DNA of 64,000 nucleotides from positions 930,001 through 994,000 of the forward strand of contig BROI01000011.1 of assembly GCA_027923505.1 (NCBI GenBank), read 5' to 3'. Of this stretch, positions 51,523 to 62,093 are shown piece by piece. How positions within the stretch are numbered: the first letter of the stretch is position 1; each line of letters opens with the position of its first letter. The DNA comes from Mayamaea pseudoterrestris (lineage: Eukaryota; Bacillariophyta; Bacillariophyceae; Sellaphorales; Sellaphoraceae). The position numbers and the translations under genes were made by a program. The notes under the pieces were generated by a model, which worked only from the letters and a program-made list of their open reading frames with translations, was not told where the DNA came from and did no database searches.

Positions 51523-53670
51523 TCAGCAAGCAATTCCAAGACCTAAGAGATACTCCCGCAAACCTTCCAACGCGTGATCGCCTTCGCTACAGTACATGGC
51601 TACAACCACCTGCGTTAGTAGCTCAGCCACGGCTAAATCCCATTCATTGTTTTCGCGGGCAACATGCAACAAGGTAGCAACGTCGGCTGCAAACTGTGGT
51701 ATCTCACTTGACATGTGAAAGAGCGTATCAACCAAGCGCTTGCGTTCGGCAAAGGTCAAGGGAATCGCCGGGTAATGAAACAAAAGTTTTTCATCACCAT
51801 CCAGCTGACCAACGGTACGGTAATGCTCGGGACGGAGAGTGACTGAGTTTACAAAAACTGTCGGCAAAGTCGGCGCGGCGCTACCACGAGGGAGTTCAGT
51901 GCCCGAATAGGACCGCTTAACACCTACGCGTCCCTGAGCTGCATCGACTCCCAACATGGTTTCCTCACTCTGATTGGACAGAGACGACTGAGGCGAGTTG
52001 AAAAAGCTTGTCGTGGAAACCCGGGACTCTGGAGAAACTTGGACCGGCAAAAGTTGCGGCGCGTGAACCGGCGCCTCCTGCGTACTGTGCGTCAGCTGAC
52101 CGCTTTGGGAAAGGTGGTCGAGCCGAAGACTGCCATGATCAGATTCGTACGAAACAAAGTTGTTCATTTTGGTCAAAGGCGCCGTAATTTGACCTGGCTC
52201 TGCGGCAGTATATGCGTTGACGGCGGGGTATACCATGACACCAATGCTTCTATGCATGCATTGGCGGTAAGGACAATTATGGCTTTGCTTTGGTTGCCCG
52301 CATAGCTTGCAGCGGTACTTTAGCTTTGGGAACTCATTGTGAAACTCACTTGTCGGGCTGCTTTCCGAGCTACTCGTCGGCTCCTCAATGGTAGCGCTTG
52401 AGCGTCTCAGAGCTTTAGCTGGCAATTCCACGCCATCTGCGCGCAATGGCGGTGGTCCTTCGTTCGTCTCGTTCTCGACAAAAATTGGAGGATCTTCTTC
52501 CATATCCCAGGAAATGACAGACCCAGAGACATGATAGCGCTTATGCATTTGACGCTCGTATGCGAATCGGCGGGAACTTGTCTTCATACGAAAAATTGAC
52601 AACCGATGATCGACTCTCGGAGCTGCTGTGATTGTGCCTCCAAATGCAATGACTGCTGTTTCGACGCGACGACTCGCTAGTTTCAAATCAGATGACGACG
52701 GTGCAGTCTGTGAAGTAGTTAAAAAAGAAAGTTAGAGAAAATGCTGTGCCGTGCAGTGCAAAGCCAAACAATCCGACTGCTCACCGATGACTGATACTGC
52801 CGAACATGGCCGTGACCACTAATGTTTACCGGGCACACTTCAAGTTCATCCTCTCGAGGAGCGTTAAGCAAGTAACAACAGTTCTTAAAAGCATCTCGCG
52901 CACTCCGGAGGACATAAAATGGATTTGATACCAAGCCTGACGCAAGATCCGGTGAGTTGAAACCGGTAGCCCACTGGCGTCCAGTGGTTCGGTGCTCGTT
53001 ATTGTCCTGGCACGAGCCGCGATTCAACTGGATTGGTGAGATATCTCCGCCCAGAGAGTAATCTGAGTCGTCGAGATCGTGTTTTAATTCCGGCAAGCCA
53101 AAGTCTTGCCCTGAATCGTGCTTGAGGCTTCTTTCACGCGACGGCGACATGAATGAGAAAGGATCGTTCGCGCTCGTAAGCGTTTCGAAAGAAGTTGCAT
53201 TAAACAGATTAAAAGATGGATCATCATGCGTCTGACTACCAGTAGACTCCAAGCCTCCCTATGATGAGCAAGTAGATGCGAAGAAGTCTGAGTGACGCGC
53301 ATCATATTTATGTCAGACGCAACTATCAACTTACCAAAGATGATGCCAGATTCAATCTCGTCGCCTCAAGAACTGGGATTTCGTGCCCAGCATCCCTGTT
53401 CGTCTTGACGGCAGCGCGAACGGCGATAGAAGCAACCGACTCGTATTGCTGGTTCATTGTCCACGTATAGAGCTCACCAGTGCACAGATAACGACGAGTG
53501 TTAATTTGTGCTTCCAAGGTATACACATCCTCTCCAATGCTTGCACTCTTGCCCTTGACTCCGACTTTGGGAGTCACACCGTTGAAAAATGTTAAACCCA
53601 TTCGGGAGAGAGTCGCGCACCAAAGTTGTGAATCGCACCATTGTCGGAGTTGGTTCGGCTGCCAACGCAT
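51523..53670 (-). CDS. CxxCGQPKxxHxC zinc-knuckle protein, paralogue 2, three exons
   Basis: Exons 53670-53335, 53258-52785 and 52707-51523 join in phase across 76- and 77-bp introns with GTAAGT and GTGAGC donors (664 residues). Shared parts with the gene at 31384-34587, in order, are: an FYVLRSARDAFKNCCYLLN block, a KLASRRVETAVIAFGG helix, YRCKLCGQPKQSHNCPY (CX2CX6HXC), SIGVMVYPAVNAYTAAEPG and the closing WDLAVAELLTQVVVAMYC domain ending GIAC. The long His/Pro-rich N-terminus of paralogue 1 is missing; instead there is a short different head (VYTLEAQINTRRYLCTGELYTWTM). The family looks lineage-specific, with a possible zinc site for RNA, DNA or protein contact. Biochemical function is unknown. 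Confidence 0.82.
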
Positions 53671-54054
53671 TTAGCGCGCATCGTCACCACTCTTTACTCG
53701 AGGAAGCAGATGTAATCTTTGTTTCGGATAAAAATTTCGCATAAACATGGCTCGGCAGCCTTAACGTGTACTGTAACTCATCGAGCAGCACATCTTTTTG
53801 AGACAGCATTGGAGTTGCGGAGTGGCGAACAAGGTTAAGGAATGTCGTTAAATGGGGTGTTGAATTTATCAACGCATGACCACGTACTTTTCCGAACCCG
53901 TCTCCGTGCCATAGCGAATGACCCATGTCAGATTAGGCCCTTTGTCGATGGTCATTCGACACGACGTGCCCAAGAGAATCTCTTGGTCACAAACCATTTT
54001 GCGCCTCTTCCACGAAATCACATCGGCTCGTCACCAAGCCCGACAACGCGCACT
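53671..54054. other. Divergent promoter region with ambiguous start
   Basis: Between zinc-knuckle gene 2 and RGLE gene 1. The RGLE frame is open from an ATG at 53842, but residues before 54055 look non-conserved, so this is treated as 5' flank. Confidence 0.4.
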
Positions 54055-54735
54055 ATGATCTCCTTCGAATCCACTGATGATTCAGCGCGGTCATCCTTTA
54101 GCATTAGTGACAAGAAACGTTGCGTGAGCTTTGCCGAAACTGCTTCAATTCGCATCATTGACAATTTGCAAGCCATGTCGGGCGAAGAGCTGCGAAATAC
54201 CTGGTATCGCAAGAGCGAGTTTGAAGACATCAAGAAGTCGATGATCCCATTGATCAAAGCCTTGATGCGAGGGGACTCAATAGAAGAGACGGACGAAGTG
54301 ACCTATCGTGGCCTCGAGTACAGAACAAGAAAAGGAGCTCTGATGCGACAGCACAACAAGGTGATTTCTATCACGTCCGTTCTCGACGAGCAAGATCGCC
54401 AACGGTGTGTCGGAGACGTCAACAGTGAATGCATTAGGAACGTCTATCTTCAAAACTCGGCACATTGTCTAGTGGCAGCTCGTCAACTTGGTATCGACGA
54501 TGAGGATGCCATTCAAAATTATATGGACATTGACGAGCCAATTGAAGCTCCAATTGACGATTACTCTTCATGCGGCTCAGATGATTCTTCGCTGTCTTCA
54601 AACCCGTCGCAACAAAAGTTTAAAGGTTTCAACAAGATTGTCAAGACTTTCCGTAGACGACAGCAAGCCTTGTACGACGACCTTGCCGGTCTCGTTCTTC
54701 CGACTCATTTCAATGGCATGCCACAAGCCGCATGA
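54055..54735 (+). CDS. RGLEYRT-family protein of unknown function, copy 1
   Basis: The ATG at 54055 gives 226 residues; an ATG at 53842 in the same frame would add 71 residues without matching copy 2. The conserved core is VSFAETASIRIID, GEELRNTWYRKSEFEDIKKS, a hydrophobic helix, EETDEVTYRGLEYRTRKGAL and SVLDEQDRQR. Copy 2 has the same blocks at 55358-56155. Family members with TWY.. and RGLE motifs are numerous in diatom genomes as I know them, always without assigned function. The C-terminus is acidic and Ser-rich, then basic (KIVKTFRRRQQ). No targeting signal or membrane helix is visible, so it is probably cytosolic or nuclear. Confidence 0.72.
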   Translation: MISFESTDDSARSSFSISDKKRCVSFAETASIRIIDNLQAMSGEELRNTWYRKSEFEDIKKSMIPLIKALMRGDSIEETDEVTYRGLEYRTRKGALMRQHNKVISITSVLDEQDRQRCVGDVNSECIRNVYLQNSAHCLVAARQLGIDDEDAIQNYMDIDEPIEAPIDDYSSCGSDDSSLSSNPSQQKFKGFNKIVKTFRRRQQALYDDLAGLVLPTHFNGMPQAA

Positions 54736-55357
54736 GCTTGTCATGCTTCATTCACTCGTACGAATGTACGAATACATATATTTTATGCATGAATTACAGT
54801 TAGTTTATCTAGTGCTTATCCATTTATCTGATTAGCATTTCGCCACTGGCGCATAACGGCACACACCTGCGGCTAGCCCGTCCTTGAAGTCGCAAGGTCG
54901 GGCGACTCATTCGTCACTGCATTGAAGCTCGCTGATAAGCTTGTTCCAATTCGTCGTAATCATTCGTGTTCTCTCCTCTTGGAGGCCATGTAGTTGGCTG
55001 TCGGATTAGCGTGTACAGTACTTCTAACTCACAGGTTCCCACGACCAGCATCCGATTCTGGTCGTATACTCCGTCATGAAAAGCATCCGAGTACTGCGAA
55101 GGCAATAGTTAAGTCAATGACAAGATATTCCTACTCTCGCATGCACAATAAAGTCTTTGATCGTGGTTGTGCCAAATGGCTTAAACAATCTGGTCGGGCT
55201 TTGTTATGATTGAACTACATCAAGGTTAAGGTTAATGACCGATCGTCGGCCCAAGAGTCACAACAAACGCAAGAGCATCCAACCAGGCGCGAGTTTACTG
55301 TAGAGGGAAGCAACTGGCTTGCCAAAAAGCACGCTGCCACCATAGCGATCCCCATCG
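54736..55357. other. Intergenic region between the RGLE pair
   Basis: Head-to-tail spacer. A minus-strand stretch (55091-54936) resembles an exon: a branchpoint/acceptor-like TTGACTTAACTATTGCCTTCGCAG precedes a frame YSDAFHDGVYDQNRM. However, no start exon or continuation could be built, so no gene is called. Confidence 0.4.
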
Positions 55358-56155
55358 ATGCCTCCGCGTTCCTTGATCGATAGCAGCCCCTCTAGTGTGA
55401 TGCGATGGAGTGACGAACAATCGACTACTAGCAGCTCCACTGTTGTGAACAAAAGTAGCAGCAAGAGCAAGAAGCGAGGGAAAGGACCGAAAGGAATCAA
55501 ATTTGTCGAAGAGCGGAACAAGGTCTATCCTATAACTCATCTAGATGACATTCCAGAAGAGGAAGTCAATGCGACTTGGTACGACGGGAATGAGTATGCC
55601 GAGATCAAGCAATCATATCAGTTAACCATATTTATGATGGAAGCTGGCGAGCAACTCAACCTTGAAGAACACACAAGTCGAGGGCTGGAGTACCGAACGC
55701 AGGAAGGCGCCTGGGCTCGGTACGAGAACAAGCGAGACGCTTACAACGCAGTCCTAGACGAGCAAGATCGGCAGTGGCAAGAAGACCAAGATGACGACGA
55801 AAAGATCTCCATTATATACCTCGAGCATTCTTCCAAATGTGCCAAGGCTGCCGCTGACCGAGCCAAGGCCGACGAGGCGGAAGCCTTGATCATTCTCGAA
55901 TCCATCATGCCCAAGAACTTTCGAAAGAACCAACTTAAGAAGAAGGAGAAAGACAAGGTGGAAGTTGTCGACGGCGAAAAGAAAAAAAAGAAGAAGAGCA
56001 CAACCAAGGGAGCTGCCGACATTGCTCAAGCGAGGGAGATGCTTCGAGAGCGATCGACGATTAGACGGAACGAGATCCAAGACGACATACAGCGCCTAGA
56101 GAAGTCCAAGTCTGGATCACCAGCTGTCAATAGAACTGGCCAGGTCTCCGTATAG
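55358..56155 (+). CDS. RGLEYRT-family protein of unknown function, copy 2
   Basis: This 265-residue protein starts at the ATG at 55358 and has a Ser/Lys-rich head (SSSKSKKRGKGPKG). Its core blocks match copy 1: IKFVEERNKVYPI, EEEVNATWYDGNEYAEIKQS, EEHTSRGLEYRTQEGAW and AVLDEQDRQW, spaced alike. The C-terminal third is a highly charged helix with EAEALIILES, KKKEKDK and KKKKKKS runs and a final REMLRERSTIRRNEIQDDIQ. The same strand and order as copy 1, with about 620 bp between, indicate an old tandem duplication. The basic tails suggest nucleic acid or nuclear association, without further support. Function is unknown. Confidence 0.78.
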   Translation: MPPRSLIDSSPSSVMRWSDEQSTTSSSTVVNKSSSKSKKRGKGPKGIKFVEERNKVYPITHLDDIPEEEVNATWYDGNEYAEIKQSYQLTIFMMEAGEQLNLEEHTSRGLEYRTQEGAWARYENKRDAYNAVLDEQDRQWQEDQDDDEKISIIYLEHSSKCAKAAADRAKADEAEALIILESIMPKNFRKNQLKKKEKDKVEVVDGEKKKKKKSTTKGAADIAQAREMLRERSTIRRNEIQDDIQRLEKSKSGSPAVNRTGQVSV

Positions 56156-56397
56156 ACATACATTTACTGTTAAAGTCACCTATATTCGTTGTTCCAAGTC
56201 CCACTTTAGTAGCTAATCGTACGTACTCCCGGTAGAATCGCCCACTTGATATCGCCCCGCTTTTGACGTTTCTCCGAGTCAGTGACATGAACAGTCGCAC
56301 TGGTTGTCAATCTGTGGCGTTCGTCGATTGCATCGCGCATTGCACCCGTCCACCTTTCACATCGACGCAAATTTGCAGCCTATAATTCATACAAAGA

Positions 56398-58695
56398 ATG
56401 TCAAAGAAATCAAGTAGAGGAGGCGGCGATGGTGGAGATGAGACGAAGCGAGAGCAGCCGCTGCAGGCAGTCCTCCTAGCCGACTCTTTCCTCGACACCT
56501 TTCGACCCATTAGCTTGGATCGACCAAAAATGCTTTGTCCTGTCAATAATGTAACCATGCTGGACTATAGTATGGATTTTCTTGCCGGATCTGGTGTGGA
56601 GGAGCTCTTTGTCGTTTGTACCGACGAGCGAGTGGAGCAGTACGTGGAGCAGCACACTTGGGCAGGAACAATGCAGGTGCAGGTTGTCAAGGATGGCTCG
56701 CTTACCAACGCTGGAGATGCTCTTCGAGAGATTGATAAGCGAAACTTGGTGCAGAGCGATCCCTTCATTCTCATGTTTGGAGACGTGATAACAAATGTTG
56801 ATATCAAGTCGGCGCTACGAGCTCATGAGGTTCGGAAGAAGAAGGATAATAGCTCAATCATGACGCTTCTGTTGAAAGAAGTTGGTACTACAGAAATGGA
56901 TGGCTCTAACTTACTCCGATCAAACCTTCGGCCGATCACAAAAGACCTTGTCGTTGGTCTGGATCCGACGCAAGAGAATCGAATTCTTTTGTTTGACGAC
57001 CATTCATCGCTCAAGAATGTTGCGTTACCTTGCTCGTATTTTGGATCGCACCCGCAGATTGACGTTCGCACTGATCTGCTTGATTGCGGAATTGACATTT
57101 GCAGTCCAGAAGTTTTGGCTCGCATGGCGGATGAGTTTGACTATCGGGACATTCGCCGCGAGTTTGTGGCCAACAGTGTTGCCGAGGAGGAGGAAGGCTT
57201 GCAAAACAAGATTTACGCACACATACTTCGACCGACTGAATACGCGGCGCGGATTCATGACTTTTATACATATGCTGCCGTTTCCAAGGATTTGCTGCGG
57301 CGTTGGTGCTACCCAGTCGTTCCGGATAACCTTCCGTCGGGATACGAAAAGCGCTATCGTTACATGCTCCAACGCCATTACATGTATTACGAACGAAGAA
57401 TTGGCAGTTCGCAGATTGATCGAAGCTCCAATGTCAAAGGACCCGGTATGATTGGCAGTTCCTGTCAAATAGGTGAAAAGTGTTGCATCGATTCATCGGT
57501 AATTGGTAACAAGGCACGGATCGAAAATGGCGCCACTGTCATTGGATCCTATCTTTGGGATGGCGTTTGTGTCGGAAAAGGAGCTAAGATAATTCAATCT
57601 ATTTTGGCTGACGACTGTGTGGTGAGCGCCAACGCGGTCATCAATCGAGGCTGCATTATTGGATCAGGTTGCGTTATTGGAGAAGGTGCAGTGATTCCTG
57701 AGTTTACAAGGCTTACTCTCGCAGAAGACAAGGAAGCTGATGACTTTGGAGACGATTGGGGAGACGAGGATGACAGCATTGACGAAAGTGAAGTTGTTGC
57801 TGACAAAATGGCTGAAACGGATAGCATGGAGCCGACCAAACATTTCGTTGGCACAGGCGGCAAGGGTCGTGTTTGGAACCCTGTCACGTACAGCGACGAA
57901 GACCTCGAAGATGATGGCATAAGTGTCAAGACCGCCAGAATGATGGAATGCATTGGTTTTGATGCAAAAACAAAGATGTGTGAGCGTTGGCGCGAAGAAG
58001 AGGACGATAACTTCTCTGACGTCGCCGGTCTCGACATGGAAAATGATCTTTCAGACTACGCCGATGTACCGGTTATGTTCGACTCGGCGACACCACCGAG
58101 CGACGAGTTTGTAATCGTGGGCCGACAGAAAGGTGTCGATGTTGTTAAGGAGCTCAAGCTCATTTGTTTGGAGCATGAACCAGAAAGTGCTATCGAAAAC
58201 TTAGCGATTGAGCTCAACTCATTCAAGTTTAGTCAGAATGCGACCTACTCGGATTGTACCGCCGCAGCCACACTTGCTATTCTCGAAATGATGCAGATTC
58301 GGAAAGGCGTGACCGACGGGAAGCTCGTCGCAGACTTCAAGTTATACTTGGAAAAATGGGCACCATTGCTGCGAAAGATGAGCATCGGTCCAAGCGAGGA
58401 AAAAGCGATTGTTTGCGCTCTCGAGCAATGTGCGACCGACGAAGGAGAAATGGGTCAAGTATTGAGCACGGGCATGTCGTTTCGATTCTTGCTGCAGACG
58501 TTGCATGATGAGGAGATTGTCAGCGAGGACGCCATTTTGATGTGGGCTGCGGACCATCGCGAAAACGAGAATAAGGGCAGCGCTGCGGCGGGTCTTTTTG
58601 CTGCCAAGCCTGTGCAAGACTTTTTACAGTGGCTGGAAGAGGAAGAGAGCGAGGACGGCAGCGACGATGACGAAGACGAAAGCGAGGAGGATTAA
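56398..58695 (+). CDS. EIF2B5: Translation initiation factor eIF2B epsilon subunit
   Basis: This intronless gene encodes 765 residues, full length. The nucleotidyltransferase-like start is LQAVLLADSFLDTFRPISLDRPKMLCPVNN cut at its key points (LLADSF, RP, LCPVNN). A left-handed beta-helix of hexapeptide repeats follows at about 350-440 (IGSSCQIGEKCCIDSSVIG, then CIIGSGCVIGEGAVI). A long acidic linker leads to the C-terminal W2/HEAT domain (about 595-765). That domain has IENLAIELNSFKFSQNATYSDC and an acidic tail with aromatic residues (FLQWLEEEE). The W2 domain of epsilon is the catalytic GEF part that reloads eIF2 with GTP, the step controlled by eIF2 phosphorylation. The ATG at 56398 is preceded by an A at -3. 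Confidence 0.92.
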   Translation: MSKKSSRGGGDGGDETKREQPLQAVLLADSFLDTFRPISLDRPKMLCPVNNVTMLDYSMDFLAGSGVEELFVVCTDERVEQYVEQHTWAGTMQVQVVKDGSLTNAGDALREIDKRNLVQSDPFILMFGDVITNVDIKSALRAHEVRKKKDNSSIMTLLLKEVGTTEMDGSNLLRSNLRPITKDLVVGLDPTQENRILLFDDHSSLKNVALPCSYFGSHPQIDVRTDLLDCGIDICSPEVLARMADEFDYRDIRREFVANSVAEEEEGLQNKIYAHILRPTEYAARIHDFYTYAAVSKDLLRRWCYPVVPDNLPSGYEKRYRYMLQRHYMYYERRIGSSQIDRSSNVKGPGMIGSSCQIGEKCCIDSSVIGNKARIENGATVIGSYLWDGVCVGKGAKIIQSILADDCVVSANAVINRGCIIGSGCVIGEGAVIPEFTRLTLAEDKEADDFGDDWGDEDDSIDESEVVADKMAETDSMEPTKHFVGTGGKGRVWNPVTYSDEDLEDDGISVKTARMMECIGFDAKTKMCERWREEEDDNFSDVAGLDMENDLSDYADVPVMFDSATPPSDEFVIVGRQKGVDVVKELKLICLEHEPESAIENLAIELNSFKFSQNATYSDCTAAATLAILEMMQIRKGVTDGKLVADFKLYLEKWAPLLRKMSIGPSEEKAIVCALEQCATDEGEMGQVLSTGMSFRFLLQTLHDEEIVSEDAILMWAADHRENENKGSAAAGLFAAKPVQDFLQWLEEEESEDGSDDDEDESEED

Positions 58696-59088
58696 CAAGG
58701 CCGCAGAGGTTGTCATGAACCCGCGGATAGTAGCAAACATTTACGATTATCGGATTTAGACTTACATCATGTAAAGTCGTATGAGGGTTGCGTCGTGTTG
58801 CACGCTGTGGCTCATCATCGGATAAGTTATTCAAAACTCAAAAATAAAACTGCATTTGCTAAATGGACCATCACATCCTTACAGCAGTACCTTTTAGGCA
58901 TGCTGACTATTACTGCGGGTACCTTAATATGCGATTGGTTGGAGGCGACTTTGGTTTTGGTGAGGGTTGCGACGTGAAACGGCGGTAATTGTAAACTCAC
59001 TGTCAAGAGGCAGCAGGCCCCTGACAACCCACACCAGCCTTGCCAGAGCAGGTGGAACGCACCCAACAGATGCGTGGCTGACAGCTTT
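58696..59088. other. Intergenic region between two plus-strand genes
   Basis: 3' flank of eIF2B epsilon and promoter of PIGW. No coding frame supported. Confidence 0.45.
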
Positions 59089-60660
59089 ATGCCAGTTTCT
59101 GATATCCTGGGCGACCCGTCAGGTGGCGAGGACTTAACTACATTGGTAAGTAGCCGCATAACTACTCGTAGGTACCAGTTACGTAGGGTAGCTGGCGGAG
59201 ATAAAACCGCTGAGACGGATTCGTTTTTCCATCAGCGAGAAACACGACAATTGCATGACAACTTCCTCAGAGGAATAAGAGTCAGCTCATCTCCCCAGTC
59301 TGTCGGCCTACGTACAACCATGACTTTTACAAAAGTCGATAAGGAAGCTTTTGTTACTGGGCATAAAGGTAGTACTCCATGGGAGATTCTCTTGATCATT
59401 TCGACAACTCCCATCGGCTTGCTCTTCTTTCAAGCTGTGACAAACGAGTATAATGATTTCATACGTCGAGACTGGCAGCTCATTGTTTGGGAAGCAGTCT
59501 CGTTTGAAATTCCAATGATCCTGTGTCAAAGCAACCTGCTGTATCCATATGGAGTGTCCTACTTGCTGGTGCAGCTAGTTATTGGCTTTCGAGGCAGGCT
59601 TCTTTCTCACGGTTCCAAATGCTCGCGACACGTATCCACACACCCTCAGCAAAATGTCAACAAGGCAACATTGACAATATATCGAGCTTCAGTAATGTTT
59701 CTGACGTTCATAGCGATTCTCGCGGTCGACTTTCACGTCTTTCCTCGTCGCTTTGTCAAAACGGAAACACAAGGTTATAGCCTCATGGATGTTGGAGCGG
59801 CATCCTTTGTGTTTGCCGCTGGATTGGTTAGTGCTAGAAGCCGCGGTCGCACTCAAAGTAAACGCAAAACTATGAGCCGCATGGTGCCTCTCTTAATCAT
59901 GGGACTGGTTCGCCTACTGACTCACAAGGGGCTCGACTATCAAGAACACGTGTCGGAATACGGCGTGCACTGGAACTTTTTCTTTACTCTAGCCATGCTT
60001 TCGCCAACGTCCTGCTTGTTTCCCGGTCCAAGTTTGGTGGTTCCTGTTGCTCTGTTGACCTTTTATCAAGCATCTCTTTCGTTTGGAATGCAAGAATGGG
60101 TCCTTGAAGCTCCGAGAACATGCCAAACAGCCAATCGCTTATGTTCCTTGTTTGTTGCCAACCGGGAGGGGATTTTGGGATGTATTGGCTATGGGGCTCT
60201 ATACTTGGTAAGCGAATGGATTGGAAACGCGTTTGTTTGGCGAACAGAAAAACCAAAGAACCGAATGCTGCTAGTGGCAGTTCTTGGAGCATGTTGGTTC
60301 GTACTCACTGCTGTGCTACAAATTCCGGTTTCTCGTCGAACCACAAATGCACCCTTTGTCATTTGGATTTTGCTAATCAACATACTACAGCTTTTCGCCA
60401 TTGAGTGGGCAGCCGGAAGCGAATGCCGCGTTCCACTACTCTTCGAGGCTGTGAATGACAATGGCCTCGTCATGTTTGTCGTGGCGAACCTTTTGACTGG
60501 TCTGATAAATCTATCCATCGACACGCTAAGTGTTGCGAATGAATGGGCGCTGAGTATTCTAATTCTCTACATTCATGTTGTTGGAGGAATGGCCTATGGT
60601 TTAAAAGTTGTTTCGCGAGCCATACAAACGTCTCAATTGAGCAATGAGAAGGACGCTTGA
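59089..60660 (+). CDS. PIGW: GPI-anchor inositol acyltransferase PIGW/GWT1
   Basis: The first ATG, at 59089, gives 523 residues; the family core begins only at the ATG at 59320 (MTFTKVDKEAFVTGHKG). The GTAAGT at 59145 could also mark an intron in the upstream part. The core opening KEAFVTGHKGST and STTPIGLLFF, the PRRFVKTETQGYSLMDVGAASFVFAAG block (here FPRRFVKTETQGYSLMD), the YGVHWNFFFTLA helix, and the late FVIWILLINILQLF and NLLTGLINLSIDT helices are characteristic. About 12-13 membrane helices are predicted by eye. The enzyme acylates inositol of GlcN-PI in the ER, an early step of GPI synthesis. It is convergent with the PDK gene, 13 bp between stops. Confidence 0.9.
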   Translation: MPVSDILGDPSGGEDLTTLVSSRITTRRYQLRRVAGGDKTAETDSFFHQRETRQLHDNFLRGIRVSSSPQSVGLRTTMTFTKVDKEAFVTGHKGSTPWEILLIISTTPIGLLFFQAVTNEYNDFIRRDWQLIVWEAVSFEIPMILCQSNLLYPYGVSYLLVQLVIGFRGRLLSHGSKCSRHVSTHPQQNVNKATLTIYRASVMFLTFIAILAVDFHVFPRRFVKTETQGYSLMDVGAASFVFAAGLVSARSRGRTQSKRKTMSRMVPLLIMGLVRLLTHKGLDYQEHVSEYGVHWNFFFTLAMLSPTSCLFPGPSLVVPVALLTFYQASLSFGMQEWVLEAPRTCQTANRLCSLFVANREGILGCIGYGALYLVSEWIGNAFVWRTEKPKNRMLLVAVLGACWFVLTAVLQIPVSRRTTNAPFVIWILLINILQLFAIEWAAGSECRVPLLFEAVNDNGLVMFVVANLLTGLINLSIDTLSVANEWALSILILYIHVVGGMAYGLKVVSRAIQTSQLSNEKDA

Positions 60661-60673
60661 CGCATACATGACA

Positions 60674-62093
60674 TTAAATAGGCAACGGCTCCTCCGAATC
60701 TCCAATTCTCTTCAAGTGGACAAAGGCATCGGTACCATAACCCTCCATGCTTACCAAGTCAAGATCTCCGCCAAAGTAACGGCAATAGCTTCTCGAGATT
60801 GGCAAGCCGTAACCGAGTCCTGCGATGGGATTTACATTGCTATGATCACCACCTTCGGCGATCATTCCCTTTTGAACAGAAGGACACGCTGTGGTAAAGA
60901 GATAGCTCCAAATCTTGTCGACTTGACTGCGTCGAATGCCACCTCCTTCGTCGGCGATTTTTATAACAACATCTTCGTTCGAAATTCCGTCGGCAATGAT
61001 TACATTGACAGAAGGCAATTGAACAGAGTTTGCATGCGTCTCGGCAGTGGCTCGGAGTGCATTCTAAAAGGGCATGGGTGCTGGTAGTTAGAAAGAGTCC
61101 GGATAATACGAACATGCATTAAGCCGATGCATCACGTACCTTCAACAGCTCCAACAAAATGTAATGGAGGTAGGTTGGTATGTAAGCAAATGTAAGATCC
61201 AGCCTTCCACTAATTTCAACCATTGGTGCTCGCCCATATTGTCGTCGGCACATTTTCTTGGCATTCTCCGACGCTTGGCGCACAATGTCGTACGGCGACG
61301 TGTTTCGACATATCATGCCAACGTAGTCGTCTCCAAAATCATCCCTCAGCGCCAGATACTGTCCTGCCAAAACGCGAATACCGATACGCGATGTGTAGAA
61401 GCGATCAAGCAAGTCTTGGCATTCGTTCATAGGAGTCGATGCGTGGCTGTGGTGGTCGTCATCGTCGTCATGCTCGTCATGACATGCTTGAATGATGTCA
61501 CCTTTCCGAACGGCCTCCCGAAACTCATATGCTCCTTTTGCCATTTGTACAAGTACCGACGAATGCTTCATGTAAAGCTGCTCCAGCTTGTGAGCGAACT
61601 CCTCCTCATCAACAGTTGTCATTATGGGTTCAATTTGAAGCAATTCCTCAAATGAATCAACGTAAATCTGCTTGACGGCCTTGACACTCTCCATATCCTT
61701 CATGTACGGCACTTGATCCAAATCCTGTATTCTATGGGCAAGTCGAATTGGAATTTCCTTTCGTAAGAATGAAGCCATTTGATTTAAAACGCGCTGCTTT
61801 GCTAATTGGCACCCCATGCGGCCGAGCGACGCCTCATTTCTGTAGGCTTTTCCCATTTTCAAAAGCATTTGCAAAGAAGCTGACGTTTGCGGAAGCTTGG
61901 CGTACTCTTTGACCAAATAATCCTTGTCATGCGATTCGGCAAAATAGTCGATTGTATTGGCCGACGATGAAAGTAGACCAGTAAACATAGATCTTGTCGT
62001 TGTCAGTGTGACATCAACTTCGCCAGCAGGTGACTGTGTACTCTGGCAGCAGCGCATATTGCGGACAAATAAACTTCTCGAATGCATAGCCAT
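60674..62093 (-). CDS. Pyruvate/branched-chain dehydrogenase kinase (PDK/BCKDK), two exons
   Basis: Exon 1 is 62093-61140 and exon 2 is 61063-60674, joined across a 76-bp GTACGT/AG intron in phase (447 residues). The start MAMHSRSLFVRNMRCC is presequence-like. The N-terminal helical domain has FLRKEIPIRLAHRIQDLDQVP. The junction completes the N-box LLELLKNALRA (Glu315, Asn319). The G1 box is KIADEGGGI (Asp356) and the G2 box GLGYGLPIS. These mitochondrial GHKL kinases phosphorylate the E1 alpha subunit of pyruvate or branched-chain ketoacid dehydrogenase, shutting it down. Which of the two is not clear. An unusual acidic/His insert (HDEHDDDDDHHSH) lies at about residues 205-217. All ATP-lid residues are present. 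Confidence 0.9.

Noticed and set aside
54914-55105. Minus-strand frame YSDAFHDGVYDQNRM, weakly like the start of a CKS1 cyclin-kinase subunit, after a good branchpoint and acceptor.
   Set aside because: The EWR..GVQQS.GW part of CKS is not found downstream and no start exon exists upstream. The resemblance is about 17 residues, so it may be chance or a remnant.
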